From assembly GCF_007752935.1 (NCBI RefSeq), contig NZ_CP036319.1, positions 2,976,001 to 3,040,000 on the forward strand: a stretch of 64,000 nt of DNA. The letters are read 5' to 3'. The DNA comes from Crateriforma conspicua (GTDB lineage: Bacteria; Planctomycetota; Planctomycetia; Pirellulales; Pirellulaceae). Below the pieces are notes generated by a model. That model worked only from the letters and a program-made list of their open reading frames with translations. It was not told where the DNA came from and ran no database searches. The stretch's first letter is position 1. Each line of letters starts with the position of its first letter. This document shows, one piece after another, positions 44,758-53,770 of the stretch. The position numbers were made by a program, and so were the translations under genes.

Positions 44758-45135
44758 AACCAGTGCATGTCATGGTGTCATCGCTGTAACATACAGAAAA
44801 ACTTGTTTCGTCCGCACAATCGTCACAGTCGGTACCGGTCGACGAAGCGTCAACAGAATCGACGCTGGATGAAAGTTACGATCCCGACAGTCGGTACACA
44901 TGGCCGAATGACTATCTTGCTGGCGAGGGTCAACCATGTGGAGGACCCGACGCTTCGCAACCGAAAGGGGCTGTCGATGCAACGTCACGGTGGGTGATGT
45001 GACGATGTGAACGACAGTAACTTTGCGTTTTTTGGTGAAGGCGGCGAGTCCACGTGTCCAACGCGTTGACTCGCCGTCTTTTTTTATGCGCCGACCGCAC
45101 CGCGATCGCGTTCTGACTTCGTTGCTGGGTATTCG
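44758..45135. other. Long 3' region of the beta-propeller gene with a terminator
   Basis: No gene is convincing. A frame at 44767-44997 encodes 76 residues without a recognisable motif. The only clear element is the terminator at 45042-45085; if it serves the beta-propeller gene, the 3' UTR is about 285 nt, and a small RNA in between is possible. Confidence 0.4.
45042..45085 (+). terminator. Rho-independent terminator
   Basis: Stem CGGCGAGTC (45042-45050) and GACTCGCCG (45068-45076), nine perfect pairs, 17-nt loop, followed directly by TCTTTTTTTAT. This is the best intrinsic terminator in the window and reads on the plus strand. Confidence 0.8.
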
Positions 45136-46278
45136 TTATTCGGGAATCGGGAACGGGTTTTGATATCCGGGCGTGTCCCCGAAATTGATCCCGAGCGCGC
45201 GAGCCGACATGACGGCCGAACCGTTAGGGTCGACGGTGCGGATCGAATCCACCGCATCGGCGATCGGAACGCTGACGATGTCGGGCGGGTCAAAGCTGAC
45301 CATCTGGCCGAATTTTTTCTGTAACACCAAGCGAACCGCGTGAGTCCCGAACATCGTCGCCAGGACGCGATCAAACGTCGTCGGGCCGCCGCCACGTTGC
45401 AGGTGTCCCAAGACGACACAGCGGACTTCCTGTTTGATACGCCGACTAAGTTCGTCGGTGACCACGTGGCCGATGCCGCCGAGTCGTGTCTGTAGGTTGC
45501 CACTGGCTTCACCCGACGCGACCATCGATCCGTCCGGCAAATTGGCCCCTTCGGCAACGACCACCAAAGTGAACTCTTTCCCCAATTGTTTGCGTTCGTC
45601 GATCTTGGCCAGGATGTTGTCGTATTCCCAAGGGATCTCGGGCAGCAGGATCACGTCCGCACCACCGGCGATGCCACCGTGCAAGGCAATCCAACCGGTG
45701 TGGCGTCCCATGACTTCCATAACCAACACGCGTCGGTGGCTGGCCGCCGTCGTATGCAAGCGGTCCAACGCATCGGCACAACACAGCACGGCACTGTTGA
45801 AGCCGAACGTGTACGCGGTGGATGACAAATCGTTGTCGATCGTTTTGGGGACGCCCACGACCGGCAAACCGGCTTCATGAAACTGCAATGCGGTCGATAA
45901 CGATCCATCGCCGCCGACACAAATCAGGCCTTCCAGTTTCAATTCGTCAAAGGTGGCACTGACTTTCTTGATCAATTCGGGAGCGATCTCGGCGCGGCCG
46001 GAAACACCGACGCGGGCCGCAAAGCGACCACGATTGGTGCTGCCCAGAATTGTTCCACCCATGGTCAAGATGCCTTGAGTGTTCTGTGGCGTCAGCTTGC
46101 GATAGCGGATCGGATCGATCAGCCCCTCGAAACCGTCTTCGAACCCGAAGACTTCATAGCCCTGCCAATACGCCGTCTTGGCGACCGCACGTAGTACCGC
46201 GTTCAGCCCCGGGCAGTCGCCGCCGGAGGTCAACACGCCGATGCGAGGGCGATGAATACTGACCTGTTCGTTTTGCAT
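45136..46278 (-). CDS. pfkA: 6-phosphofructokinase, ATP-type donor site with Lys124-type residue
   Basis: A 380-residue product from ATG 46278 with AAAGG nine bases upstream; a TTG two codons further is also in frame. Features are RIGVLTSGGDCPGLNAV, G122-G-D-G-S126 and PKTIDND with K145, MGRHTGWIAL, and GHLQRGGGPTTFDR for the substrate site. By the E. coli residue rule, Gly at the 104 position favours ATP, whereas Lys at 124 is usual in PPi enzymes; the Gly/Lys mixture is typical of the group III (actinobacterial type) family, which includes ATP-dependent members. It complements the PPi-type enzyme at 20237-21466. Confidence 0.9.
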   Translation of the reverse strand: MQNEQVSIHRPRIGVLTSGGDCPGLNAVLRAVAKTAYWQGYEVFGFEDGFEGLIDPIRYRKLTPQNTQGILTMGGTILGSTNRGRFAARVGVSGRAEIAPELIKKVSATFDELKLEGLICVGGDGSLSTALQFHEAGLPVVGVPKTIDNDLSSTAYTFGFNSAVLCCADALDRLHTTAASHRRVLVMEVMGRHTGWIALHGGIAGGADVILLPEIPWEYDNILAKIDERKQLGKEFTLVVVAEGANLPDGSMVASGEASGNLQTRLGGIGHVVTDELSRRIKQEVRCVVLGHLQRGGGPTTFDRVLATMFGTHAVRLVLQKKFGQMVSFDPPDIVSVPIADAVDSIRTVDPNGSAVMSARALGINFGDTPGYQNPFPIPE

Positions 46279-46870
46279 TTTCAAAAACCTTTACCGATCG
46301 AACGTTTCGGTGTTTCCTGTTTCGTGTTGTGAACTGGAATCACGCTATCGTGCCTGCGGTCGTCCACGCACCGGCGCACAGTTTTAACGATTCTGAGGAT
46401 GTTAAAAGATGGGCTCGCCCATTTGGGTGTACGCTCGGGCCTGCAGTAGGTGAAGTTGGGCCGCGTAATCGTCAAATTCGGCAGCACTGAATGGCTGTTG
46501 TGGGGTACCGCAAGTTTTGAATCCATTTGGTGACACCTGTGGCAAAACGTCGCCAAGAATAACTGTGACGGGACGACGATGCCGCATCGGTTTCCCCTGC
46601 TTCCCCACATCCGAGACGCTCGCGACCAACTGCCCTCCCTAACCTGGTCGTGTTCATCATCGCGGTATTGTCGTTTCGTTAATTTCTGCTCGATTTAAAC
46701 CGTGTTCCAACTTCTTTCCCCCCCTGCCTTGGCACCGGTTTGATTGCCGATACGCGTCCGCCCCGCCTGTACCGGACGCGTGTCGGCATCCGAGCGGCTG
46801 AATGCATGATCAGGTGGCGTCTTTCAAGACGCGATGATTCTGCATTGGGTTGCTGTTAGCGATGACGCGA
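46279..46870. other. Gap between the alpha/beta hydrolase stop and pfkA start
   Basis: Nearly 600 bases without a supported gene. Minus-strand frames around 46281-46660 show no recognisable protein. The region carries a strong hairpin (46745-46788), described separately, and the leader of pfkA. Confidence 0.5.
46745..46788. terminator. 16-bp hairpin downstream of the hydrolase gene
   Basis: TGCCGATACGCGTCCG (46745-46760) pairs with CGGACGCGTGTCGGCA (46773-46788), with one G-T pair and a 12-nt loop. It lies about 82 nt beyond the stop of the minus-strand hydrolase gene and lacks a T-run, so it may stabilise or end that transcript. Confidence 0.5.
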
Positions 46871-47740
46871 CTATTGACGAGTGCTTTGGATCCAAAGGGC
46901 GATCCGGTGCAACAAGTTGTCATCGACGGGGTCGTTGTGATTCCAATCTTTGACTTCGATGAATTGCCGCCGCGTGCTGGTCAATTCCGATTCCAAGTTA
47001 CGCGCGTGTTTGATCGGAACGATGCCGTCTTTGTCGCCGTGAAGCTGTAGGATCGGGCCGTCAAATTCCTTTAGGCGTGCGACCGAATCAAAGCGTGTTT
47101 TCATCAGCCAACGGACCGGCAAAAACGGATACATACCGGCGGCAACATCGACCAAGCGGTCGAACGATCGTTCCAGAATGACGCCGGCGACCGGACGACG
47201 CTGGGCCACCGCAGCGGCGCATCCACCGCCGAGTGACGATCCATATACGATGATGTCATCGGGCGCGATGTTGAATTCGTCGCACATTGCATCGACCGCG
47301 GCCAGCGAATCATCGACCAGCTTTCGTTCACTGGGACGATGACCGTCTTCGTTGTAGCCGCGATATTCGGCGGCCAGAACGGTGCACGATGTTGCGTCGG
47401 ACAACCGCTGGATGAATCCGCGATTCCAAATGGCTTTGTTGCCGTTGCCGTGAAAATAGATGATGTATCCTCCGCCATCGTGACGGACCAACTGGCCCGT
47501 GATCGTCACGTCGTCGGTCGATGGATATTCAAATGGCGTGGCGGAACTTGGCGATGACTGCCAGTCTTTCAGATCGTTGGGCTTACTGGCACCAGGAAAA
47601 ACAAGATAGGATTCCAGCATGAGCATCGCGGTCAGCACAACAACATAGGAAACAAGGACCACGGCGGTGATGCGTCGCCAAACCGGACGACGCTTCGGAT
47701 GCACTGATGATTCAGCCGTGTTGGTTTCAATGGCCGACAT
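46871..47740 (-). CDS. Membrane-anchored alpha/beta hydrolase
   Basis: A 289-residue protein with one N-terminal membrane segment (VVLVSYVVVLTAMLMLESYL, about 27-46). The hydrolase domain has YIIYFHGNGN for the oxyanion hole, G167-S-S169-L-G171 with the nucleophile Ser169, HGDKDG (Asp236 or Asp238) and His268 in WNHND. It resembles the YfhR/ABHD13 group of serine hydrolases; substrate unknown. It is divergent from a small unknown gene. Confidence 0.85.
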   Translation of the reverse strand: MSAIETNTAESSVHPKRRPVWRRITAVVLVSYVVVLTAMLMLESYLVFPGASKPNDLKDWQSSPSSATPFEYPSTDDVTITGQLVRHDGGGYIIYFHGNGNKAIWNRGFIQRLSDATSCTVLAAEYRGYNEDGHRPSERKLVDDSLAAVDAMCDEFNIAPDDIIVYGSSLGGGCAAAVAQRRPVAGVILERSFDRLVDVAAGMYPFLPVRWLMKTRFDSVARLKEFDGPILQLHGDKDGIVPIKHARNLESELTSTRRQFIEVKDWNHNDPVDDNLLHRIALWIQSTRQ

Positions 47741-47867
47741 GCCGGCATCGTCCTTGGTGGGCGGAATGAATCAGTGTTCGATGAAGCGGTTCGGCGGTAC
47801 TGGGGCCCCATCCAGTCGTCCGAAATTCACGTCCCGCGGGCGTCCGCTGTCGGCCGCGTGGGTGGTG

Positions 47868-47895
47868 CCCGATAAGGATGACCCGATAAGGATGA
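47868..47895 (+). repeat. Perfect 14-bp tandem duplication over the start of the next gene
   Basis: CCCGATAAGGATGA occurs twice in direct succession (47868-47881 and 47882-47895). Each copy contains AAGGATGA. The second ATG (47892) starts the next gene; the first (47878) starts a three-codon frame ending at TAA 47887-47889. Confidence 0.85.
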
Positions 47896-48389
47896 ACAGA
47901 GTAACAACTGATCCGATTGCCGACGAGTCTCTGATCCGGTGCTGGCGTGCCGGGCGGATCGTGATGCGCAGCGGACGTTTGGAACACATCGCCCGTCGAA
48001 ACGGTTGGATTCCCGTCTCGGTTGCCCAAGTTTGGTGGCAGGCTAAATTTGCACGTCCCGACGGCGACGTTTGCCATCTGGACTTTCATTCCCCACGCGG
48101 CATGTCGGGCGTGTTGACGCTGGACTTTGTGTTGGCCGGACGTGGGGCGAAGCTATCGACGGTGCTGGGCGCCGGACACGTACTGAACTGGGTCGCACGT
48201 TCACGTGGTGCTCTTGTGATCGTCGCCCACGTTTCCAACGCCTCGATCACCGCACCGATGCTCCGGCGTTTGGGCTGGGAACCGCAGGGCGATGGTCCGT
48301 CGACGTCACAATGGATCCGCCGTTTTTACGACGGCTATCCGCCGATCCCGATGGATCGGTATTTGAATTCCGGGCCCGGCAAGGCTTAG
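47892..48389 (+). CDS. Small protein of unknown function, possibly GNAT-like
   Basis: A 165-residue product from ATG 47892. Upstream the frame remains open into the divergent hydrolase gene without sense. The C-terminal half, STVLGAGHVLNWVARSRGAL and IVAHVSNASITAPMLRRLGW, has the helix-strand-N-helix-GW layout seen at the end of GNAT acetyltransferase folds, but the acetyl-CoA loop Q/RxxGxG/A is not clear (AGRGAKLSTV at best). It is convergent with acs, 31 nt between stops. Confidence 0.65.
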   Translation: MNRVTTDPIADESLIRCWRAGRIVMRSGRLEHIARRNGWIPVSVAQVWWQAKFARPDGDVCHLDFHSPRGMSGVLTLDFVLAGRGAKLSTVLGAGHVLNWVARSRGALVIVAHVSNASITAPMLRRLGWEPQGDGPSTSQWIRRFYDGYPPIPMDRYLNSGPGKA

Positions 48390-48420
48390 GGTCGCCGGAC
48401 CGAAAGGCTGACGCGGCGAA

Positions 48421-50382
48421 TCAGTCTTCTTCGCGAAGCTTGGCCAGCGCCGACAGGTCTTCCAGCGTGCTGGTGTCGCCGACGACTTCCCGGCCCGAGG
48501 CGACATCACGTAACAAGCGTCGCATGATTTTCCCGCTGCGGGTTTTGGGCAGCGTCGCGGTGAAGCGGATGTCATCGGGTTGGGCCAGGGCACCGATTTG
48601 TTTGCGAACGTGTTGGCGAAGCTCGTTGCGTAATTCTTCGTTCGGTTCGACATCGGCGACGGTGACAAAGGCGGCGATTGCCTGGCCTTTCAAGTCGTCC
48701 GGACGTCCGACGACGGCCGCTTCGCAAACCGCGTCGTGGCTGACCAACGCACTTTCGACTTCGATCGTGCTAAGCCGGTGACCGGAAACGTTGATCACGT
48801 CGTCGATGCGGCCCATGATCCAGTAATAACCGTCGCCGTCTTTGCGTGCGTTGTCGCCGGTCAAGTATTTTCCGGGGACCGCCGACCAGTACTGGTCGAC
48901 GAAGCGATCTTCGTCACCCCAGATGCCGCGAAGCATGCCCGGCCAAGGCTGGCCCATCAACAGCATGCCGCCGTGTTCGGCGTCGACGTCATTGCCGGCT
49001 TCATCGACGATGACCGGAACGACACCGGGCAGGGGGCGGGTGCATGATCCCGGCTTGGTGGCGGTGATTCCGGGCAACGGACTCATCATGATGCCGCCGG
49101 TTTCCGTCTGCCACCACGTGTCGACGATCGGACATTTTTCATTGCCGATCTTGCGGTGGTACCACATCCAAGCTTCGGGGTTGATGCCTTCGCCGACGCT
49201 GCCCAACAAACGCAGCGATGATAGGTCGTGTTTGTCGACGTGTTGATCGCCCCATTTGATGAAGGCACGAATGGCCGTCGGTGCGGTGTAAAGAATCGTG
49301 ACTTGGTACTTTTCGACCAGTTCCCAAAACCGATCTTCGGCCGGATAGTTCGGCGCGCCTTCGTACATCAAGCACGTCGCGCCGGCGGCCAACGGACCGT
49401 AAACGATATAGCTGTGTCCGGTGATCCAGCCACAATCGGCGGTGCACCAATAGATGTCATCGTCGTGATGGTCGAACACCCACTGGAACGTTCGCTTGGC
49501 CCACAAGTTGTAACCGGCGGTGGTGTGCCGAATGCCTTTGGGTTTCCCGGTGCTGCCGGACGTGTAAAGGATGAACAGGGTGGTTTCGCTGTCCAGCGGC
49601 TCGGCGGGCAAATCGTCGGACTGGCCGTCGACGATATCGTGCCACCAAACGTCGCGGCCCTCGGTCATCGGAACGTCGTCTTGGGCGGTGCGACGCAGCA
49701 CCAAACACTTTTGAACGGTCGGCGATTTTGCGAGCGCTTCGTCAACGGTTTTCTTCAGCTCCAAGACCTTGCCGCGGCGATGCAGACCGTCGGAGGTCAC
49801 CATCAACTTGGCACTGGCGTCGTTATTGCGGTCGGCGATCGATTCGGCACTAAAGCCGGCAAAGATCACACTGTGGATGGCCCCGATCCGTGCACAGGCC
49901 AGCATCGTGATGGCCAATTCCGGTGTCATTGGCATGTAAATGCTGACGACGTCGCCCTGTTGAACGCCCAGTTCCTGCAGTGCCGCGGCCGCCTTGCAGA
50001 CTTCGGACAACAACTGGCGATAGGTCAACGTGCGGGTGTCGCCCGGTTCGCCTTCCCAGATGATCGCCGTGCGATCGCCACGACCGGCGGCGATGTGCGC
50101 GTCCAAGCAGTTATAGCTGGCGTTGGTCTTGCCGCCGACGAACCATTTCGCGTGAGGCGCTTCCCACTGCAAGACTTCGCCAAATGGTTCGAACCAGTGC
50201 AAGTGCTCGTTGGCTTCTTCACGCCAGAAGGCTTCCGGATCATCCTTGGCCCGCTGGTACATGTCCTGGTACTGCTGGTCACTGCGGATGATCGCGTCGG
50301 CGGTGAATTCCGCGGGCGGTGGGAACAGACGGTCTTCGATCAGGACGTGGTCGATGCTGGCGTTGGCGGCAGGGTCTGTCAT
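48421..50382 (-). CDS. acsA: Acetyl-CoA synthetase (AMP-forming)
   Basis: A 653-residue protein of normal length for Acs. N-terminal [17 protein letters not shown], adenylation loop [74 protein letters not shown] and the late catalytic K618 in [13 protein letters not shown] are all present. It activates acetate to acetyl-CoA in the cytoplasm. K618 is the residue that is acetylated to control Acs in other bacteria; a possible GNAT-like gene lies just across from its stop. Confidence 0.97.
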   Translation of the reverse strand: MTDPAANASIDHVLIEDRLFPPPAEFTADAIIRSDQQYQDMYQRAKDDPEAFWREEANEHLHWFEPFGEVLQWEAPHAKWFVGGKTNASYNCLDAHIAAGRGDRTAIIWEGEPGDTRTLTYRQLLSEVCKAAAALQELGVQQGDVVSIYMPMTPELAITMLACARIGAIHSVIFAGFSAESIADRNNDASAKLMVTSDGLHRRGKVLELKKTVDEALAKSPTVQKCLVLRRTAQDDVPMTEGRDVWWHDIVDGQSDDLPAEPLDSETTLFILYTSGSTGKPKGIRHTTAGYNLWAKRTFQWVFDHHDDDIYWCTADCGWITGHSYIVYGPLAAGATCLMYEGAPNYPAEDRFWELVEKYQVTILYTAPTAIRAFIKWGDQHVDKHDLSSLRLLGSVGEGINPEAWMWYHRKIGNEKCPIVDTWWQTETGGIMMSPLPGITATKPGSCTRPLPGVVPVIVDEAGNDVDAEHGGMLLMGQPWPGMLRGIWGDEDRFVDQYWSAVPGKYLTGDNARKDGDGYYWIMGRIDDVINVSGHRLSTIEVESALVSHDAVCEAAVVGRPDDLKGQAIAAFVTVADVEPNEELRNELRQHVRKQIGALAQPDDIRFTATLPKTRSGKIMRRLLRDVASGREVVGDTSTLEDLSALAKLREED

Positions 50383-50536
50383 GGGCTAAGTGGCGACCGA
50401 TAGGCGGGAAACAATGCGGGATGAATTGCCGCAGTTTACCGCGCGCCGTTGCCCGTGCGTAGCCAGCAGTCCCGGTTCGCCGCCCGGCAGTGCTTTCGTC
50501 GGGCAGACCCAGTATCGCTCCACACGGACAACCCGT

Positions 50537-52834
50537 TCAGGATGCCGGCACCAACGCCGCGGTGGGGTCGGCCAAGTCGTTGCTGCCCAGCACGCGATCG
50601 GCCGCCTGTTCGTCGACGGCAGGTCGCAGCATGTTCAGATACAGCAAACAAGAAATCGCAATCGCCATGCTGGTGACCAACCACAGCGGATGGTATTCCG
50701 GTCCCGCCGGTGTCGAACGCAGCAGCAAATTGGTTGCCGGATTTTCCAGCTGAACCAGGCGTTCCAGGGAAACCGACATCGCGTTGTTGGTGAAGTGAAT
50801 CAGGATGCCGGGCAACACGCTGCCGGTCTTCAAAGCGACCCAGCCCAACAACAATCCCATGCAAGTCGCGGCGATGGATTGTTGCAGCACGCCGTGCGAC
50901 ACGCCGAACATGATGGCCGACACCACGACGGCGCGGACGCGTCCGTTGCCGCGCAGGAGTCCGCCAAAAATGAACCCGCGGAACGCTAGTTCTTCGCAGA
51001 TTGCGGGAACCAACGCCATCAGGAATACGATGGTCAACCACGGCGCGGAACTGATCTGATCGGTGAACGGTTTCATCGCGGCGGCGGCTTGTTCGCTGAT
51101 CGGGTACATCTGGCTGATCCACTGGGCCAAAAAGACGTACGTCGGGTGAAGCGTCAAACCGATCAACACCGCCATCGGCAGCGCCGTCCAGTGTGGCATC
51201 CGCAATCGCAAACTGGTCCGCAGCGATGTCGTCATCATCGTTGCCATCAACAGCGTGGGAGCCAAGATCATGCCGATCTGTGGCATCAGAATCAGTTGAG
51301 CGATGCCGCCGAAGTGTTGTGGCATTTCGGTAACGGCCAGCTTGCCAAAAAAGAGTGCGACCAGGATGATCGCGCCGCAAGCAAAGGCCTGTGATACCGT
51401 CGCGGCGGTTTGTCGGTCACGCCACAGGTGGCGAACCCACATGCCCAGTTCCCATTGATCGCCGTCACCAAACAACACCGATTCGCTTTCGAATTGTCGT
51501 CGTGCCCAACGCGTGGCCATCAACAAACATCCGCCGGTGACCGTGGCCACGATCGGCAGGTGTGCCAGCGCAAGGTAATACTGGCCTTCGACCAACGCAC
51601 GGACCAACAAGAACATGCCCGTCACCGGAATCACGCTGGTTCCCGGTGAAAGCGTTGTGCCGGGCAACATCGGCAACAAGACCAATGGCAACGTGACCAT
51701 CATCAAGGGCATCAGGTAATACTGGCCTTCTTTGCTGCTGCGTGCCATCGCGGCAACCGCCAACGCCAGAGCGCTGAACAATGCGGACAACGGCACCAAG
51801 GCGACCAACAGCCACATCATCGGTCCCAGTGGCGGCGCGCCCATGTTGGAAACGCCGTCCGGGCCGACACCGATTTGTTTAAAGACGAAGGAACTGGTGA
51901 CCAACATGCTGCCGGCGTTCAGGATCGCGGTCATCATGCTGAACGTCATGACCGCGCCCAATTTGCCCCAGACGATTTCGCTGCGCAGCGCTGGGCTGCA
52001 AAGCAGGGTTTCCAGGGTGCCGCGTTCCTTTTCACCGGCGACCAAATCGATCGCCGGATAAAACGCGCCGGTCATCGCCCAGACCAGCATCACGAACGGT
52101 AACAGCTTGCTCCAAAATGCGGCTTCGCGTGTTTGTTCCGGCGCGATGTCGACGCTGTTGACTTGGAAGGGTTCCAATTGCTGAAGGTCGATTCCCGAGG
52201 ATTCCAATCGATCACGCACCCAATCGCCACGCCAGCGATTCAAGATGCCGATGACACGATCCTTGGCCACCATGGATTGATCCGAGCCGACGTTGTACAT
52301 CAGCTTCAGCGTGTCGGCGTCGCTTGCCCCGTTCGCGTCGTCGGTGCTTTGCGCGAAGCCGGGCGGGAATTGCAGGACGACATCGAATCGTCCACTGCGG
52401 ACCAGGTTCGTGGTCAACGCGTCCAGGCGGCGGGCCTGTTTTTCCGGCGTTTCGGTGCCTTCGAAATATTCGTGTCCGGGGGCCAAAGCCATTTCGTCCC
52501 ACAAGTAGGACGACATTTCCATCTTGGCCGATTCGTCGATCAAGTTTTCTGCAAACGCGTCTTCGCCGTTCAATAACGGTGGCAAACCGTCCAAGTGATC
52601 ACGACCAATCACGCACACGGTGGTCGGATGCTGTCGTGTGAACTGGGCGATTTGCAACAGCAGCATGCCGACCAGTGGGTACAGCAAGATCGGCAGCACC
52701 GCGATGGTGAACAACGTTCGTCGGTCGCGAAGTTGGTCACGCATCTCTCGCGCATAGATCAACGCAATCGCGCCGATGCGTGGGCTGTCCGCCATCATGG
52801 CCAGACGTCGTTTGATCGCGGCGGCCGTCTTCAT
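50537..52834 (-). CDS. ABC-2 type permease fused to a CPBP (CAAX-like) membrane protease
   Basis: A 765-residue membrane protein. The first about 470 residues are NatB-like: [20 protein letters not shown], an extracytoplasmic loop of about 170 residues, then helices around [39 protein letters not shown] and [20 protein letters not shown]. The C-terminal part is a CPBP protease/Abi domain with E613-E614-L-A-F-R618-[12 protein letters not shown] and [15 protein letters not shown]. The start overlaps the ATPase stop by four bases. Probably an exporter whose protease half processes or protects against something; the substrate is unknown. This fusion is known in planctomycetes but poorly studied. 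Confidence 0.9.
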   Translation of the reverse strand: MKTAAAIKRRLAMMADSPRIGAIALIYAREMRDQLRDRRTLFTIAVLPILLYPLVGMLLLQIAQFTRQHPTTVCVIGRDHLDGLPPLLNGEDAFAENLIDESAKMEMSSYLWDEMALAPGHEYFEGTETPEKQARRLDALTTNLVRSGRFDVVLQFPPGFAQSTDDANGASDADTLKLMYNVGSDQSMVAKDRVIGILNRWRGDWVRDRLESSGIDLQQLEPFQVNSVDIAPEQTREAAFWSKLLPFVMLVWAMTGAFYPAIDLVAGEKERGTLETLLCSPALRSEIVWGKLGAVMTFSMMTAILNAGSMLVTSSFVFKQIGVGPDGVSNMGAPPLGPMMWLLVALVPLSALFSALALAVAAMARSSKEGQYYLMPLMMVTLPLVLLPMLPGTTLSPGTSVIPVTGMFLLVRALVEGQYYLALAHLPIVATVTGGCLLMATRWARRQFESESVLFGDGDQWELGMWVRHLWRDRQTAATVSQAFACGAIILVALFFGKLAVTEMPQHFGGIAQLILMPQIGMILAPTLLMATMMTTSLRTSLRLRMPHWTALPMAVLIGLTLHPTYVFLAQWISQMYPISEQAAAAMKPFTDQISSAPWLTIVFLMALVPAICEELAFRGFIFGGLLRGNGRVRAVVVSAIMFGVSHGVLQQSIAATCMGLLLGWVALKTGSVLPGILIHFTNNAMSVSLERLVQLENPATNLLLRSTPAGPEYHPLWLVTSMAIAISCLLYLNMLRPAVDEQAADRVLGSNDLADPTAALVPAS

Positions 52835-53604
52835 GATGCGACTCCTTCGGCCAATTCGGCATCCAAGTTTTCGTGGCGGCTAAGCAGACCAAAGAACAAT
52901 TCTTCGAAGTCATCCTCACGATGGCGTTGGGTCAATTCGGCCAACGATCCGCTGTCCAGGATTCGCCCGCGGTGCATGATGGCGATGCGATCGCACAGGC
53001 GTTCGACTTCGCTCATGATGTGCGTTGAAAAGATCAGGCATTTGCCCGCATCACGCAGCGAACGAATGACGGACAGCAAGTTGCGTGCGACCAATACGTC
53101 CAGGCCCAACGTGGCTTCGTCAAAGACCAACACGGGCGGGTCGTGGATCATGGCCCGAGCGATCGAAACCTTTTGCCGCATGCCCGTGGACATTTTGCTG
53201 CCCGGAACGTTACGGAAATCATTCATCCGCAATCGATCAAACAGGTTCTCCATCCGGTGCAACAGTTGGTCATTGCCCATGCCGTGCAAGCGGCCAAAGT
53301 ATTCGACCAATTCCCACGCCGTCATCCGTTCATAGATGGCCGTGTTGTTGCTGACGAATCCGATGCGACGCCGGACTTCTGCGGCATCGCTTTCGACATT
53401 GAACCCGTCGACCGTCGCGATCCCCGATGTGGGCGACAGAACCGTGCTTAGGATTCGCAGGACCGTCGTCTTGCCGGCACCGTTGGGTCCCAATAAGCCA
53501 AAGATTTCGCCGGGACGGACGGTGAAGCTGATCCGATCGACCGCGACAAATCTGCCGCGATGCAAATCTTCGTAGGTCTTGGTCAGGTGCTGGACTTGGA
53601 TCAC
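52831..53604 (-). CDS. ABC transporter ATP-binding protein (NatA-like)
   Basis: A 257-residue ATPase: Walker [10 protein letters not shown] (39-47), Q-loop region [20 protein letters not shown], signature in the variant form [15 protein letters not shown] (138 onward; STGMR for LSGGQ), Walker B VLVFDEA (158-164) and the H-loop FSTHIMSE. The NatA type of signature fits export systems of the NatAB family. Its stop overlaps the start of the permease-protease gene (ATGA), so the two form one transporter. Confidence 0.94.
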   Translation of the reverse strand: MIQVQHLTKTYEDLHRGRFVAVDRISFTVRPGEIFGLLGPNGAGKTTVLRILSTVLSPTSGIATVDGFNVESDAAEVRRRIGFVSNNTAIYERMTAWELVEYFGRLHGMGNDQLLHRMENLFDRLRMNDFRNVPGSKMSTGMRQKVSIARAMIHDPPVLVFDEATLGLDVLVARNLLSVIRSLRDAGKCLIFSTHIMSEVERLCDRIAIMHRGRILDSGSLAELTQRHREDDFEELFFGLLSRHENLDAELAEGVAS

Positions 53605-53770
53605 TGCTGCTTCGCCGGGTCAGGTGGTTCCGGTTGCAACGATCGCGCAGCCCCATGTCGTCTGGGTGCACCATCGGCAACGTTACTTGAACCTAGCCCT
53701 CAATTTGGCCGCGCGACGTCGGATCGCAAATTTCTGTCGCCGACCGGCGGTCAACCGGCCGCGATATCCG

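Noticed and set aside
44767-44997. Possible 76-residue protein after the beta-propeller gene
   Set aside because: Arg/His-rich text without pattern; starts nine bases after the preceding stop with no ribosome-binding site.
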